From Atherinomorus stipes (lineage: Eukaryota > Chordata > Actinopteri > Atheriniformes > Atherinidae): 64,000 nucleotides of DNA. The position numbers were made by a program, and so were the translations under genes. The stretch is from assembly GCA_023101725.1 (NCBI GenBank), contig JALJCO010008708.1, positions 248,001 through 312,000 on the forward strand. Direction: 5' to 3'. Below are positions 31,416 through 46,400 of this stretch, in pieces. How positions within the stretch are numbered: position 1 is the first letter of the stretch; each line of letters opens with the position of its first letter. Below the pieces are notes generated by a model. It saw nothing but the letters and a program-made list of their open reading frames with translations. It was not told the origin of the DNA and searched no databases.

Positions 31416-34400
31416 GTGAGTTATATCTATTTTTATTGGCTACTTCTTTAGTATTATTTGTGATATATGGGTGATAGCGTTGATAAACGGGCTCCGAACC
31501 TTAAATTTAATCTACTTTTACCAGAACTCGTTGTGTATTTGCTGGAGAAAGCGTTGCAATCTGTAGATGTTTGTGTCTCAGAAATGTGTCCCCCCGTTCA
31601 ACATTGCTAAGCTAACGCTGTCATTTGAGTATTTTCCCAGTGTTTTCTGTTGTTGACAGAATTGTGGTGTATAAGTGAATTTGTCGTTTTGTGTGCTGAT
31701 AAACTGTGTTTATATGTTTGGGCGAAAAAAGAGAAGTTAAATGCAATGATAGTTAAAAATCTGGTTCCGCTAAGAAGGAACAAGCTAACATTAAAACACG
31801 GCTAACTGGAGACTTGAAATCGGTTTGAAAGTTGAGTTATTATTATTATTATTATTATTATCTCACCATTATATATGGTGAGACATTTATGCAAGAAAAA
31901 ATATTAAGCCAAACAAATTGAGCCCCAAACCAGAAAACAAAACGGTCTATGAGGTTAACGACGTTACAAATGAATGTTTATTAAGAGAAAAATGACTGTT
32001 AAAATTCTGACACAGGGATGGGAACTTACTATCGTGTTATTTTTCGCATGCTACGGAACTGTGTGTGTTTTTGTGTTATTTTACGATTAAAAACAAGCTA
32101 TTTGAACTTCTTAACACTCCATATCAGATGACTTCTGTGTCTCAGAGGAAAGTCAGAGTAAATGTTATGGGATTGTTTGACATAATTGTTGGGTAATGCA
32201 TCCCCCCTCCCCCCAACAATTACTGGTCATGTAATAGATTTGATGCATTTCTGTGCTTTTCTTTCACAGAACACAAGCTGCTGAATGTGGGGCCCACGGA
32301 GCCCTGGTCAGTCAGGGAGAAGTTGTGCCTGGCTTCATCTGTGATGAGGAGTGGCGACCAAAACTGGTAAAGTTAAATACAAACTTATTATTGACTAAAA
32401 TAGCTTGGTTTGGTCATTCATAAATAGGGGGAGTTATGAGAAAATCAGTGGGAATACATACCAGGTATTAGGGTTGTCACGATACCAAATTTCTGCTTTG
32501 CTTTTTAATGTTTGAATCTAACTCGTCAGTACATCATCTTCTATGTTTTTATCGTCTTCAGTTTTTAATCCCGATGTATGCATCTGCATCAGTTTAAGGA
32601 GCTTTCATTTTTGTATCAGTAACACTGCAGCTTATTTACGTTGATGTGCATTTGAGATATCGAATAGTTTTGATATCTTTTAGAAAATGTTTGAGAGATT
32701 TGCTGATAGTTTTTAACTGGAAAAAATAAATATTTCTTCATTTAAAGAGTAAAAATTCTTTTTTTGTTTTGTTAATAGTATTGATAGTAATGTATTGATT
32801 GTGTGTGTGCTATCAGTTATCGGTATCGGCCTTTAGGAACTGAAATTTATCGGTATCGTTTTTTTTTTAAAAAGATCATCGTGCATCCCCACTAATGATC
32901 ATATATCTTCACCCAAGTTTTCCAATATTTATTTAGAATTGCAAACGTGAGCCATAGATTTCTAATTCGTACAAGAAATTATGACGAACTTTCCAATAAA
33001 ACCAGAAGTGTGATCCCAAATTACATCCAGAGTTTGTTTTTCTTTTAAATAATAACTTTCTTTTTGAAACTTGGACCTTATTTCTAGTAATTTATACGTG
33101 CACCGGTGAGTAAATGCTCCTATAAATTCCTAGAAATAAGGTCCAGGTTAAAAAAAAAAATTCTCCTTAAAGCAAAACATGTTAAGTCTTGAAAATTGCA
33201 TGACTAAGGGGTTAAATCAAAGTTTCTTCAGTTACCTTTGGTTTCCTCTTCTCTTTTTCTCTGTGTATTAATTGTGAGGAGTGTCTTTGTCTCGAAGGGT
33301 GTCTGTAAGCAGAGCCATCAAGCCTTTCTCGGAGCCCGGTCGACCCCCTGATTGGTTCTCTCAGAAGGTGAGAGGCTCAAACCTGCAGGACGTTTTCAGG
33401 CCCAGTTCCTCACATTTGCAGCGCTGCGTAGATGTAGATCAGGTGCTCCTCTCATTTTACTTAAAGATCATTTTCTCTCTCTCTCTTTGCTTCTCAGCAC
33501 TGCGCCTCCCAATATTCTGAACTGCTGGAAGCCACAGAAGCACCCAAGTCAGTGTAACAGACTCAGATCCACATGCAGAGCCGTCATGTCTCTGCTCTGA
33601 CTTTCTAACCGATATCATTTGAGGTTTGACTTCAGGCTTGTTTGCTGTCTGACTGCAGGCGTAAGCGCGGTGAGAAGGGCGAGGTGGTGGAGACCATAGA
33701 GGACGTTATTGTTCGTAGGTTGACGGCTGAGAGGATAGAGGAGCTGAAAAAGCTGCTGCGAGACACGCAGGAGCAGTACAGGTGAACATGCATCTACACT
33801 TCAGGAGACTCGGGCACGAGTTGATATCTGTAAGACGTGAAATGTCTGCAGTTAAATATCTCATTTAAAACAGTCATTTTACAGATGGATGCACGATATA
33901 ATCGGCCCCATTCGGTATCGGCCTATATCAACCTTAAAACTGAATATGGGACATCGGCCACTCCACCGATATTTAAACGATCAGCCCGCTGTTTCTAAAG
34001 ACTAAAAAAGAAAAAAACTACTACTACTTCTTCAAAAACTTATTTTTTACAGACTTCACCACTTCTAAAGACCTCGTTCTGTTACGAAATCTCACGAGAA
34101 TTCATGGAAATTTCACAATATTTTTATATGCTGATATCATATTGACATTTAAAAACGTGGTATCTATCTATTTTACTAACAAAATCTCCTTTTTTTATTG
34201 TTCTGTTATGAAATCTCACGACAATTCACGAAAATTTCACGATATTTTATATGCTGATATCATATTGACATTTAAAAACATGGTATCGATCTATTTTACT
34301 CAAAAATCTTGTGATATTTCATCGTTCTGTAATGAAATTCTCGAGAATTCAGATATTTTCATATGCTGATATCATAATGACATTAAAACGTGGTATCGAT

Positions 34401-37400
34401 CTATTTTACTGACAAAATCTTGCAATATTTTCTTTCTGTTATGAAATCTCACGACAATTCACGAAAATTTCACGATTTTTTATATGCTGATATTGACATT
34501 TAAAAACATGGTATCGATCTATTTTACTCACAAAATCTCGGATATTTCATCGTTCTGTAATGAAATCTCTCGAGAATTCACAATATTTTCATATGCTGAT
34601 ATCATATTGACATTTAAAAACGTGGTATCGATCTATTTTACTAACAAAATCTCGTTTTTTTATTGTTCTGTTATGAAATCTCACGACAATTCACGAAAAT
34701 TTCACGATATTTTCATATGCTGATATCATATTGACATTTAAAAACATGGTATCGATCTATTTTACTCACAAAATCTTGTGATATTTCATCGTTCTGTAAT
34801 GAAATCTCTCGAGAATTCACGATATTTTCATATGCTGATATCATAATGACATTCAACAACGTGGTATCGATCTATTTTACTGACAAAATCTTGCAATATT
34901 TTATCTTTCTGTTATGAAATCTCACGACAATTCACGAAAATTTCACGATATTTTATATGCTGATATTGACATTTAAAAACATGGTATCGATCTATTTTAC
35001 TCACAAAATCTCGTGATATTTCGTCGTTCTGTAATGAAATCTCTCGAGAATTCACAATATTTTCATATGCTGATATCATAATGACATTCAACAACGTGGT
35101 ATCGATCTATTTTACTGACAAAATCTTGCAGTATTTTATCTTTCTGTTATGAAATCTTGCGAGCATTTACGAAAGTTTCTTGATATTTTCAAATGCTGAT
35201 ATCATATTGACATTTAAAAACGTGGTATCTATCTATTTTACTAACAAAATCTCGCGATATTTTGTCGTTCTGTCATGAAATCTCACAAGAATTCACAAAA
35301 ATTTCACGATATTTTCATTTGCTGATATATATTGACATTTAACACAGTATCGATCTATTTTACTCACAAAATCTCGCGAGAATTCACAAAATATCGTGAG
35401 AGTTTGTAACAGAACGATGAAATCTCGCAAGATTTTGCAAGTCAAATAGATCGATACCGCTTTTTTAAATATCGACTCGATATTGTCATTTGAAAATGTC
35501 GGGATATTTCAGTGTATCGATATTTTTTCCCACCCCTACTTTTGAAAGTGTCGGAAATGGATAACAAAACTTCTATTTGCAATGACTGCTTATTTTTTTT
35601 CAGCTTTAATATCGGTATCGATATTGGTTATCGGCCACATGAGTTTTAAAATATCGGCATGTCGGATATCGGCCAAAATTCCGACACCCTGCATCCCTAA
35701 TTTTACCCTTTAACTGTTTTTGGAAATAATCTGTTAAAATAAATGAATTAGCTGTTATGCTCACTGTTTGTAAATTAGCAAATGTGTTGCTACAAATTTC
35801 CTTGAGAAAAAACAAAGCAAAGCGAAATAAACCCACCCCCCCAAAATAACCCAGTCTGCTCTCATTGGTCACCTCAAGTGGCCTGATCAGAGACCACCCA
35901 CCATTCTGCATCAGGTCTGTTCAAATCCAATATATTGACAAAGCATATCATTCTTTTTTTTTTTTATCTCACCACTGGATGCAGGAGGAGACGCCAAGAT
36001 TATGAAACATGTTTTTCAGGATATTTCAAACTCTGAAAACTACAAAATACCACCAGCATGTAGAAACGAATGTTAATCATTTTAAATTGTTGGGCTTATA
36101 AATCATAGAGAACTTGAAACAAAAACATCAGAATATGCAGCCTGCTCTCAAATGTTTGGTGGAGGTTTTACTGAAGTCGAGATTTCAGGGTCAAAATCCA
36201 ATTTTTGAAAGAAAAAAAACCAGAAATGATGTTTAATTTGAAACTTCTACATGCAAGTAAACAACACAAATTTAGATTCTGTTTCCAGTTTGATTCCTTT
36301 TATGGAAACAATCTTTTTTCTAATTGTGATGTTTCTAAAGGTTCATGTTTAAATCTCAGTGGGCTTTTTGTTGAGTTTCAAAGGTTTATTTCAAACAAGG
36401 TCATTTATTTACAAGAACAAAAAGCAAGAAATCAAAACAAAAACAACCAATAAAAACCCCCTTAGCCATTCAAAATAGAAAAACACTACTTTAGAAGTCA
36501 CTGGTACCATCTTTTAAAACCCGAGGTTCCCCCGTTTGGGGGGTGTTGAGAAGAAATGGTCATTTTTGAGACCTGACCTGAACGCGATGTTTAATTTTGG
36601 GACTTTTATTATTTATGATTTATATAGATTATTTTTCTTTGGTTTCTACAACCACTTTTCTATTGCTGTTTGCACATGACACCAATCTTTTTGTTCCAAC
36701 AAAGACATTTTGTTCTTACCAAAAGTTTAAAAAAGGATCTGAATGGTTCTGAGCAAATAAATTATCTTAACTGCCCAAAAAAAGAAAAAGAAAACTAGTT
36801 TCCTGTTGTTTGCTGGAAACAAAAAGTATGATAGTAATCAGATTAAAGTTGATTTTAATGATTAGGGATGCATGATATAATCGGCCCACTATCGATATCG
36901 GCCTATATCGGCCTTAAAACTGAGTATCAGACATCGACCACCACACCGATATTTAACCGATATTTAACTGATCAGCCCGCTGTTTCTAAAGTCTAAAAAG
37001 AAAAAAACTTCTTCCTCTTCTTCAAAAACTTATTTTTTCAGACTTTAAAACTTCTAAAGACTAGGGGTGAGAAGAAATATCGATACACTGAAATATCATA
37101 ATATTTTCATCTGCTGATGTCATGTTGCCATTTCAAAAAGTGGTATTGATCTATTTTGCTAATAAAATCTTGCGATATTTCATCGTTCCGTTACAAAATC
37201 TCGCAAGAATTCACCAAAATTTTGCAATATTTTCATATGCTGATATCATATTGACATTTAAAAATTTCACTTTTATTTATTTAACCTTTATTTCACCAGG
37301 CAAAGATGCGGTATCGATCTATTTTACTCACAAAATCTTGTGATATTTCATCGTTTTGTGACAAAATCTAACGAGAATTCACGAAATATTGTGAGATTTT

Positions 37401-40400
37401 GTAAATGGAAAAATATAGATCGATACCACGTTTCTTAAACACCGATTTGATAGTGGCATATGAAAATATGACATTTCAACGTATCGATATTTTTTTAAAG
37501 TGTCGGAAACGGATAACAAAACAGCTATTTGCAATGACTGCTTTTTTTCAGCTTTAATATCGGTATTGATATCGGTTATCAGCCACATGAGTTTTAAAAT
37601 ATCGGCATATGGGATATTGGCCAAAATTCCAATATCGTGCATCCCTACTAATGATGACGTAATAACGAGTATCATTTACGTGTTTTTTGGAAATTCTAAT
37701 TGATGGTAAATTATGTTGGAAGGAACAAGTTGAGCATGTCTGCAAAAAATAATTAAATCCACTGAAATAATAAGTAAGTTGAGAAATCTATTACATCATA
37801 AATGTCTGTTAACATTATACAGTTTAATTTATCCTTATTGTATGGGGAAGTACACTACTCACAAAAAGTTCAGGATATTTGCTTTTTTGTATGATGTCAG
37901 AATGAATCTAAAATCCACATCAACCTTTCCAGGTGAACTGAATTAGACTTTCTCTAAACTTTTCAATGCACATGTACATTATTCAATGGTTAAATATCTA
38001 TCGCACATCAGCTGTTCTCCAAAAACCGAAAATATTTTCTTTTTGCTTCTTTTATGTGCTAAATAAATCAATCATTCTATGACGAGACTTAATGTTGCAT
38101 ATAATGATGCTCTGAGGCTGCTTCTGCATGTGCCGAGATGGCACAGTGCCAGCCAACTGTTCGTCAATCTTAGATTGCCCACGTTTAAAGCACTTTTAAG
38201 AAATCTCATGTACAAGTTTATGTGTCGACTTGTCGTATCCAAAAATGACATCATAGTGGCTTTAACAAATCCTGAGAAAAGTCATACAAGATATAAATCT
38301 TATATGTGGAGACACTGGTACATGAACTTGTTTTTTTAATGCAGTGTAGCACGGTGTGCTGCATAGTTTTTAGTGTTTTTATGTATTGTATGTTTATGTA
38401 TTATTAACTGTTTGTGTGTTTTTTGTTTTGTATTTTGATATGGACCTCCCTTTTGTGTCCGGAATAAAGCATTATATTATTATTATTATAATCAATCAAA
38501 TGAACTTTCTGCAGTAAAACCTCTGATCTTGTTCTTCGCTTTATCAGAGTTGACCTTTGCAGATATGACGCTTGTTTATTTACTTTGTACTAAAATGGAG
38601 ATTCTATTTGTTTGTTTATCATTTCATCATGGATATGCAGTTTTTAGTGGAGAAAATGTAGTAAAATAACTCTTAAATGTGTTTTAAGATGTTTTATTTC
38701 CACAGGTCTGTGTTATAGAATCAGAAAAGTCCAGAGTCCTAAAATTGTCAAAGATTTCCATTTCTGCTTTAAAAGGAAAAAAAATATTGAATTTCTTTCT
38801 CTTTTAATCTGAACTTTAACTCCCAGTTCTGATATCTCCTGACAGGAAACTGAAGAAGGAGGTGGATCTGATCCAGACGGGTCACATGGATGCCCAGCTG
38901 AAGGATCTGTGGACAGAGATCACTCTGTGAGGCTCTCATCTGGTCAATAACCGTTAACAGCTCAGACGTCGGGTCCCGGGTGCAGAATGTTGGCACCCAG
39001 TTTCATTAAAACCCTCCTTAGACTCAAAATAAGAACTTGTTAAAAGTTTTAGTTCTTTGTATGTTTGAAGCAAACGACTCCTTCATGTTAAAATAAGATA
39101 ATCCTCCATTTCCCACATTGGGAGATAGATGTGAATACGGTTAGATCCAGCTGATATTTAGCCACACTTCACAAGTCAGGGATCAGAACCCAGATTACTG
39201 AGGGACAGTCGTCCATCTGTTGCTGTTCAAGCTCGTCACCTTTCAGGCACAGCCTCACCTTCCCCTTCCTTCCTTCACCATTCATGTTGTCAGGTGTTAA
39301 AAGTTTTTATTTCAATTTCAGAAAGAAGAAGCAGGATGAGGAGGAGGCAGAGCAGAAGAGGAAAGCCACAGAAATGGCGTACCAAGGTAATTTCAGCCCT
39401 GAGGGCGCATTCACAAAGCTTTTCTGACTGGAATCAGAGTCCGTTTGGTCGGAAAGTCCGCTTCGTTTAGGGGAGGTGTGAACGCGCAAACGGACTCTGA
39501 TCCGGAACAAACAACCGGACTCGGTCCGCCTGCAAACGCAGGTCTCGGTCCGATTCAAGTGAACCAAAGACAGGAAGTGGACTACAAACTGCATCGGCAT
39601 TGTGGGTAAACGCTACGACAACAAACACACATGTGGGACTGCGGTACTTATAAGATGGCTCGTGGTCAGACGTGGAAATACGAGGAAGTAAAAGCTTTAA
39701 TCCATATTTGATCTGATGACATCATATCCAGCTCCTTGTCCAGAAATAATGTGGCTTTGAGGAGGAAACAGAAGTTGTGAGAACCTTCTTGTTCGTGCGT
39801 CTTGTCCTCGCCTACGGTGAATCTGAAAGCAGCGCCACCTGAGATTCTCATTCTTGGCAATAGTGCAACGTGAACACGATCACGGTCTGGAAGACCACCC
39901 CCGCCCCCAAACGGACCGAGACTCGCGGACTATGCTTTCTGAATGCATAGACCGCGTTAGGGCTTTCTGAATGTGCCCTAAGAAACAAGATGAAGTCCTG
40001 CTTTGCGTTTTTTCTTTGAGCACTGATTGTTTTCATGTTCTAAAAAGATCTGCATTTCATTTTCTAATGACGTGAAAAAACATATCACATATCCCATAAA
40101 CTTATAAAACATATCACGGTGTGTATTAAAAGGGACAAGAGGCAGGAATTAACATGCATGTCCACTTTTTTCCATACTAATGGGTGATGAAGCACTAAAT
40201 ACCAAACATAACGTTTCTCTCCGTTGCCTTGAACAGGCTGTGTGCTGCATAAAGCTGCAATTCGGTGTCTGAATTTCCCGCGCTGCCCTGCGGACGTGAC
40301 GTCATTAACGCTACATCCGCAGTTTTGATGCAGGAAGGAGGCGGTCGCGTTAAATTCAAACAGTGTAAGCGATAGTTATGGATTCTTCTGCCGTCAGCAA

Positions 40401-43400
40401 ACAATCCAGATCAACTGAAAGACACTAAAAAGTGGAACTACGGAGAAAAAGCAACATAGTAAACAACATTATAGCTTCATTTTGTGCTTTTGTGACGGCT
40501 TGGCTCGTGGCTGCAGTTACCTGAAGCGCCAGTCGCCAGTTTTATTTCTTTATCTTGCCTCTAGTCCCTTTAACTTTGGTCCGGCCCATTCAGGCGAACG
40601 TTTCCACTGCAAGTTTATCTTCCACTGGGCATCTTCCAGGGTTTAAACCAGATCCCCAGCGTAGCCGTGTCACTAGCTGCTACTTGTGGCGACATTACTA
40701 TGGCATGGCCACAAGCAGGGCGGGGATAAACAATTATTTTTTAAACAATCTAGCGATTATTACTATGTATCGATTCCGAAAATGAACTCTGTTTTATGAA
40801 ATACAATGATTTCCAGATTTTTTTATATCGGCCTACATGTGAGCAGTAAAACTTCCCCCATCACTCAGATTCCAAAGTTAATGCTCATAAATGATCATAA
40901 ACTTCATCATTAAGAAGGGAAAACTTTTTTTTGCCCCTCTACATCACGCCTGTAAACATGAAAGAAGTTAGCAACTTTATGCCACGCATTACGTTTATTA
41001 TGTAGTTGTACTCATATTTTAGCTCAGTTGTACACAGTTACCTCAGTACCAACCTCAGTATTACACCAGAAACTGATGCAGCTGATATTTAACTGATATT
41101 TTACCACAGAGAGAATTTTAATGTCAGCTGATGTGCATTATTTCTGTATATACGCACGGCTAGGTAGATCACTGTCATATCATTCCGCCGCAGAATGGTA
41201 TCACCATAGCAACACTTAAACCAGCTGCCAGCATAAAATAGTTCCTATTCTTAAAGGTAGAGTATGTGAAAAATCAAAGGTCATTGGCAGAAAAATGTGA
41301 TTTATAATTCAAGACTGTGTTTCTATTGATGTGTAATCGCTGCACTAGAACAGCTGTTATATGTTTATTTTCTTAGAATGAGTCATTTATATCTACTTGC
41401 TGGGTGGTGCACATATGGAAGCTGCCATATTTGTTCCACCATTTTTACTACGGTGTCCCTGAAGGGACAAAACAATCGAGTTTCTTTTCTAAGTGGATTT
41501 AATCTCTCTCTTTCTGTTCGTTCCAGCTCGGCAGGCAATAAAAAACACACCAAAACGTCTCCCCAGTGTCACCGTTCGTTCTCCTCTGGGGACCAGCCCC
41601 CCCACCATGGACTCTCAGGCCGACTCCTCGCTCTCCACACCACCCATGGAAACAGGAGGCGTGGCCTCTGATGACAGCTCCGCCCACTCCGTGGTAAGAA
41701 CGACTTTATGCTCCACGGCCTTGTTCACCGTTGTTTCTTCTTAAATCCTACTAACCGAATCTTTATGAAGATGTGTGAAATCTTCGACAGGAAAAGGGCT
41801 TCATAAACAAAATTTGATTTTATTTATTCGTTTCCCACAAACAAACAGAAGTACTCATAGAAACATCGAACTGGTCAGTCAACTGCTCCATCCTTTCAAC
41901 TTGGAGAGATGATATTCATCAGCTAAAGAGGAAAAATGGGAAGGCGACGAAGATGTCAAGGAATATGACAGTTTTTTCTTTTTAATGCCTCTTGAGTACT
42001 TCAGTAGGAATTAGGAACAAATGTAACTCTTGCTTGTTTTCGTTTCCCTACGAGTCGTGTTCCAGCTCCTCTCACGGGTCGTGTCCTGCTTCCTCCTCCA
42101 GGTCGGAGTGTTTCTACCAGCAGCAGACCCTCCAGGATCAGGACCCAAAGATGGAGGCCTGGCGGCTCTCGTAGATGACTCGCCACAGAAGAGACTCCTC
42201 GCCCAGAAAGCCACGCCGCCTCCCTCACCTCTGCTATCAGAGCTGCTAAAGAAAGGGAACCTCATCTCAGCCAGCCCCCGCCTGGTGAGACGCGGCTCAA
42301 TCCAAGCTCACAAAATTACTACTTACACTTACAGGAAAACCATGACGAAGCAAAAGGACAGACGAAGACAGGGTTCCCACACGTCCTGGAAAACTTAGAA
42401 AATGAGTGAACAATTTTCCAGTAATGGAAAATGAGAAAAAGAGTAAAATGTCCTGGAAAATTATTTTTCCTCTGTCTGCTTTGTTGGTGCTTCGTCTCAG
42501 CTTCATCTCAGCTTCGCCACCACTTCGTCTCGGTTTCGCCGTCACTTTGTCTCGGCTTCCTTGCCGCTTCGTTGCCGCTTCATCGCTGCTTTGTCTCCAC
42601 TTCGTCTCTGTTTCGTTATCGCTTCGTCTCGGCTTTGTCACAGCTTCGTCATTGCTTCGTCTCGGTTTCGCTGTTGCTTTGTCTCGGCTTCGTTGCCACT
42701 TCATCGCCGCTTCGTCTCGGCTTTGTCATCGCTTCGTCACAGTTTCGCCACTACTTCGTCTCGGTTTTGCTGTTGCTTTGTCTCGGCTTCGTTGCCACTT
42801 CATCGCCGCTTCGTCTCGGCTTTGTCATCGCTTCGTCACAGTTTCGCCACTACTTCGTCTCGGTTTTGCTGTTGCTTTGTCTCGGCTTCGTTGCCACTTC
42901 ATCGCCGCTTCGTCTCGGCTTTGTCATCGCTTCGTCACGGTTTCGCCACTACTTCGTCTCGGTTTCGCCGTCGCTTTGTCTCGGCTTCGTCTCGGCTTCG
43001 TTGCCGCTTCATCGCCGCTTTGTCTCGACTTTGTCACCACTTCGTCTCTGTTTCATCATTGCTTCGTCTCGGCTTTGTCACAGCTTCGTCATTGCTTCGT
43101 CATGGTTTCGCCACTACTTCGTCTCGGTTTCGCCGTCGCTTTGTCTCGGCTTCGTTGCCGCTTCATCGCTGCTTTGTCTCCACTTCGTCTCTGTTTCGTC
43201 ATCGCTTCGTCTCGGCTTTGTCATTGCTTCGTCTCTGTTTCGCCGTCGCTTTGTCTCGGCTTTGTCATCGCTTCGTCTCGGCTTTGTCATCGCTTTGTCT
43301 CGGCTTCGCTGCCGCTTCATCGCCGCTTTGTCTCGACTTTGTCACCACTTCGTCTCTGTTTCATCATCGCTTCGTCTCGGCTTTGTCACAGCTTCGTCAT

Positions 43401-46400
43401 CGCTTCGTCTCAGCTTCGTCACCACATTATTCCAGTCATGGAAAACACATGGAAAATAAGAAAAAGAGTAAAATGTCCTGGAAAAGCTTGAGGTGTCCTG
43501 GAAATTTTTTTTTCCTTCGTCTGCTTTGTTGGTGCTTTGTCTCGGCTTCGTCGTCGCTTCGTCTCAGTTTTGTCATCGCTTCGTCACCACTTTGTCTTGG
43601 TTTCGTCATCGCTTCGTCACCACATTTTTCCAGTCATGGAAAACGCATGGAAAATAAGAAAAAGAGTCAAATGTCCTGGAAAAGCTTGAGGTGTCCTGGA
43701 AAATTCTTTTTCCTCTGTCTGCTTTGTCTGTGCTTCGCCTCGGCTTCGTCGTTGCTTCGTCTCAGTTTTGTCATCGCTTTGTCACCACTTAGTCTCGGCT
43801 TTGTCCTTTAGCAGCTGGAAAAGTCCTGAAAATGTCCTGGAAAAGTCCTGGAAAATAACTTCAAGAAAAGAGTGGGAACCCTGTAAGAGAGCACATACAA
43901 GAAAGGTCATCATGGATTATCTGTCTGAACTGGCCATTGAGGGCCTGATCGATGCTCGCTCTACGTTAGCGTGCTTGTTTTCATTCACTTCCACTGCAGA
44001 TGGTTTTCTCCATTCTGGCTCTGATTTCCTTCTGTGTTGTATTTCTGTCAGGTTGCAGAGGGAGACTCCGCTGGAAACCTAACAAACGGTGTTCAGACCG
44101 CCACGGCAGCTACCACCTTAGCACCTGGTCATGACATCATTACAGGTAAACACGCTTGATTAATGCATGTGCATTGCCACGTTCTGATTTACCTTTTACT
44201 CATTTTAGGTAGGGATGCACAATAACCTTTCTTAAAAAATATAATACCGATAAATTTCAGCTCATGAAGGCCGATAACTGATAACCAATAACACACATAC
44301 GTACAGTCATACTCAAAATTATTCATGTTCGTCAGTTAAAGAAAAAGCTAAATTTACAATAGTATTTCAAAAGGCAAGGAATTAAAGAAATGAATAATAA
44401 ATAAAAATTTAAAAAATTAGAATTTAGGGAAAGAAAGTTTTGCTTTTTAATTGTGGCTGGAAATAATAATAATAAAAAAAAACAAACAAAACTGTCCCAG
44501 ACACATTAGAGCACCTTTCCCATGAACATGGACCAACATACCTGTCAACAGGTGCAGACGTCTGATTGGACGCTACAGAAAACACCTGATTGCAGTGATT
44601 GCCTCAGAGTGTTGCTCAGCAACATTTTAGCTTCGGAGCCCCATCATGCTTGTTTTATTTTTTTGTGCGTTTGTTTTTAATATTTTTTTCGAACCATATA
44701 ATTTTTATCTATTATTATTTTTTATATCAGTTTCAACCTATTTCACTGGCAGCTGATTTTTTTTTCCTTCGTTAATCGGAGGGTATGTATAATTTTAAAG
44801 GACGGCTGTTATCGGGGCACATCATCATCATATCGGACTTATCAGAATTACTAATAATTTCCTGTTATCAGTCCGATTTTTATCGTGCACCCTTAATTTT
44901 AGGATTTAACGCCTCATTTGTTTCAAAGGATCATTGGCTGACTTAGCTACCGTATTCTCAGATAAATGCTTTCATTGAGCTTGAGTTTCATCACCGTTTC
45001 GTTGCAGCGATATGTGATCGCTGCAGCTTTGTCATTGTTTTGTCACCGTTTCGACGCAACTTTGTCACCATTTCATTGCCGCTTTGTCACCGTTTCGTCA
45101 CTGTTTTGTTCCTGTTTTGTCACCGTTTTGTTGCAGCTTCGTCGCAGCAATATGTGATTGCTGCAGAGTCATTGACTTTTCGTCACCGTTTCGTCGCAGC
45201 TTTGTTGGAGCTTTGTTGCAACTTTGTCACTGTTTCGTCGCCGCTATATGTGATCGCTGCAACTTCACCGTCGTTTCGTCACCGTTTCATCGCAGCTTCG
45301 TCACCGTTTCGTCGCAGCTTTGTTGGAGCTGTGTTGCAACTTTGTCGCTGTTTCGTTGCTGTTTTGTCGCCGCTATATGTGATCGCTGCAACTTCATCGC
45401 CGTTTCGTCACCGTTTCATCGCTGCTTCGTCACCGTTTCGTTGCAGCTTTGTTGGAGCTTTGTTGCAACTTTGTTGCTGTTTTGTCACAGCGATATGTGA
45501 TTGCTGCAGCGTCGTTGTCGTTTCGTCACCATTTCGTTGCAGCTTTGTTGCAACTTTGTCGCTGTTTCGTTGCTGTTTTGTCGCCGTAATATTGTATCGC
45601 TGCAACTTAATCGTCGTTTCGTCACCGTTTCAACGCCGCTTCGTCACTGTTTCGTCGCAGCTTTGTTGCAACTTTGTCGCTGTTTCATAGCAGCGATATG
45701 TGATTGCTGCAGCGTTGTCGTCGTTTCGTCACCATTTCGTTGCAGCTTTGCCTGCAACTTCGCCGTTTTGTCACCATTTCGTCGCAGCTTTGTTGCAACT
45801 TTGTCGCTGTTTCATTGCAGCGATATGTGATTGCTGCAGCGTCGTCGTCGTTTCGTCACCATTTCGTTGCAGCTTTGCCTGCAACTTCGCCGTTTTGTCA
45901 CCGTTTCATCGCAGCTTTGTTGGAGCTTCGTCGCAGCGATATGTGATTGCTGCAGCGTCGTTGTTGTTTCATCACCATTTCGTTGCAGCAATCACAGATC
46001 GTCACCATTTCGTTGCAGCTTTGCCTGCAACTTCGTCGTTTCGTCACCGTTTCATCGCCGTTTCGTCACCGTTTTGTCGCAGCTTTGTTGCAACTTTGTC
46101 GCTGTTTTGTCGCAGCGATATGTGATTGCTGCAGCGTTGTCGCTGTTTCGTCACCGTTTCATCGCAGCTTTGTCGGAGCTTTGTTGCTGTTTTGTCACAG
46201 CGATATGTGATTGCTGCAGCGTCGTCGTCGTTTCGTCACTATTTCGTTGCAGCTTTGCCTGCAACTTTGTCGTTTCGTCACCGTTTCGTCGCAGCTTTGT
46301 TGGAGCTTTGTTGCTGTTTTGTCACAGCGATATGTGATTGCTGCAGCGTCGTCATTGTTTCGTCACCATTTCGTTGCAGCTTTGCCTGCAACTTCGTCGT

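Noticed and set aside
34131..35332. Regular repeats resembling a CRISPR array
   Set aside because: Eukaryotic MITE array; units have no unique spacers and the elements have transposon ends.
42406..43811. Open frames of 342-416 codons rich in Phe, Val, Ser, Leu, Arg
   Set aside because: Products of the 11-bp array (33-bp coding period). They lie in a BRD8 intron inside a hAT element and have no conserved composition.
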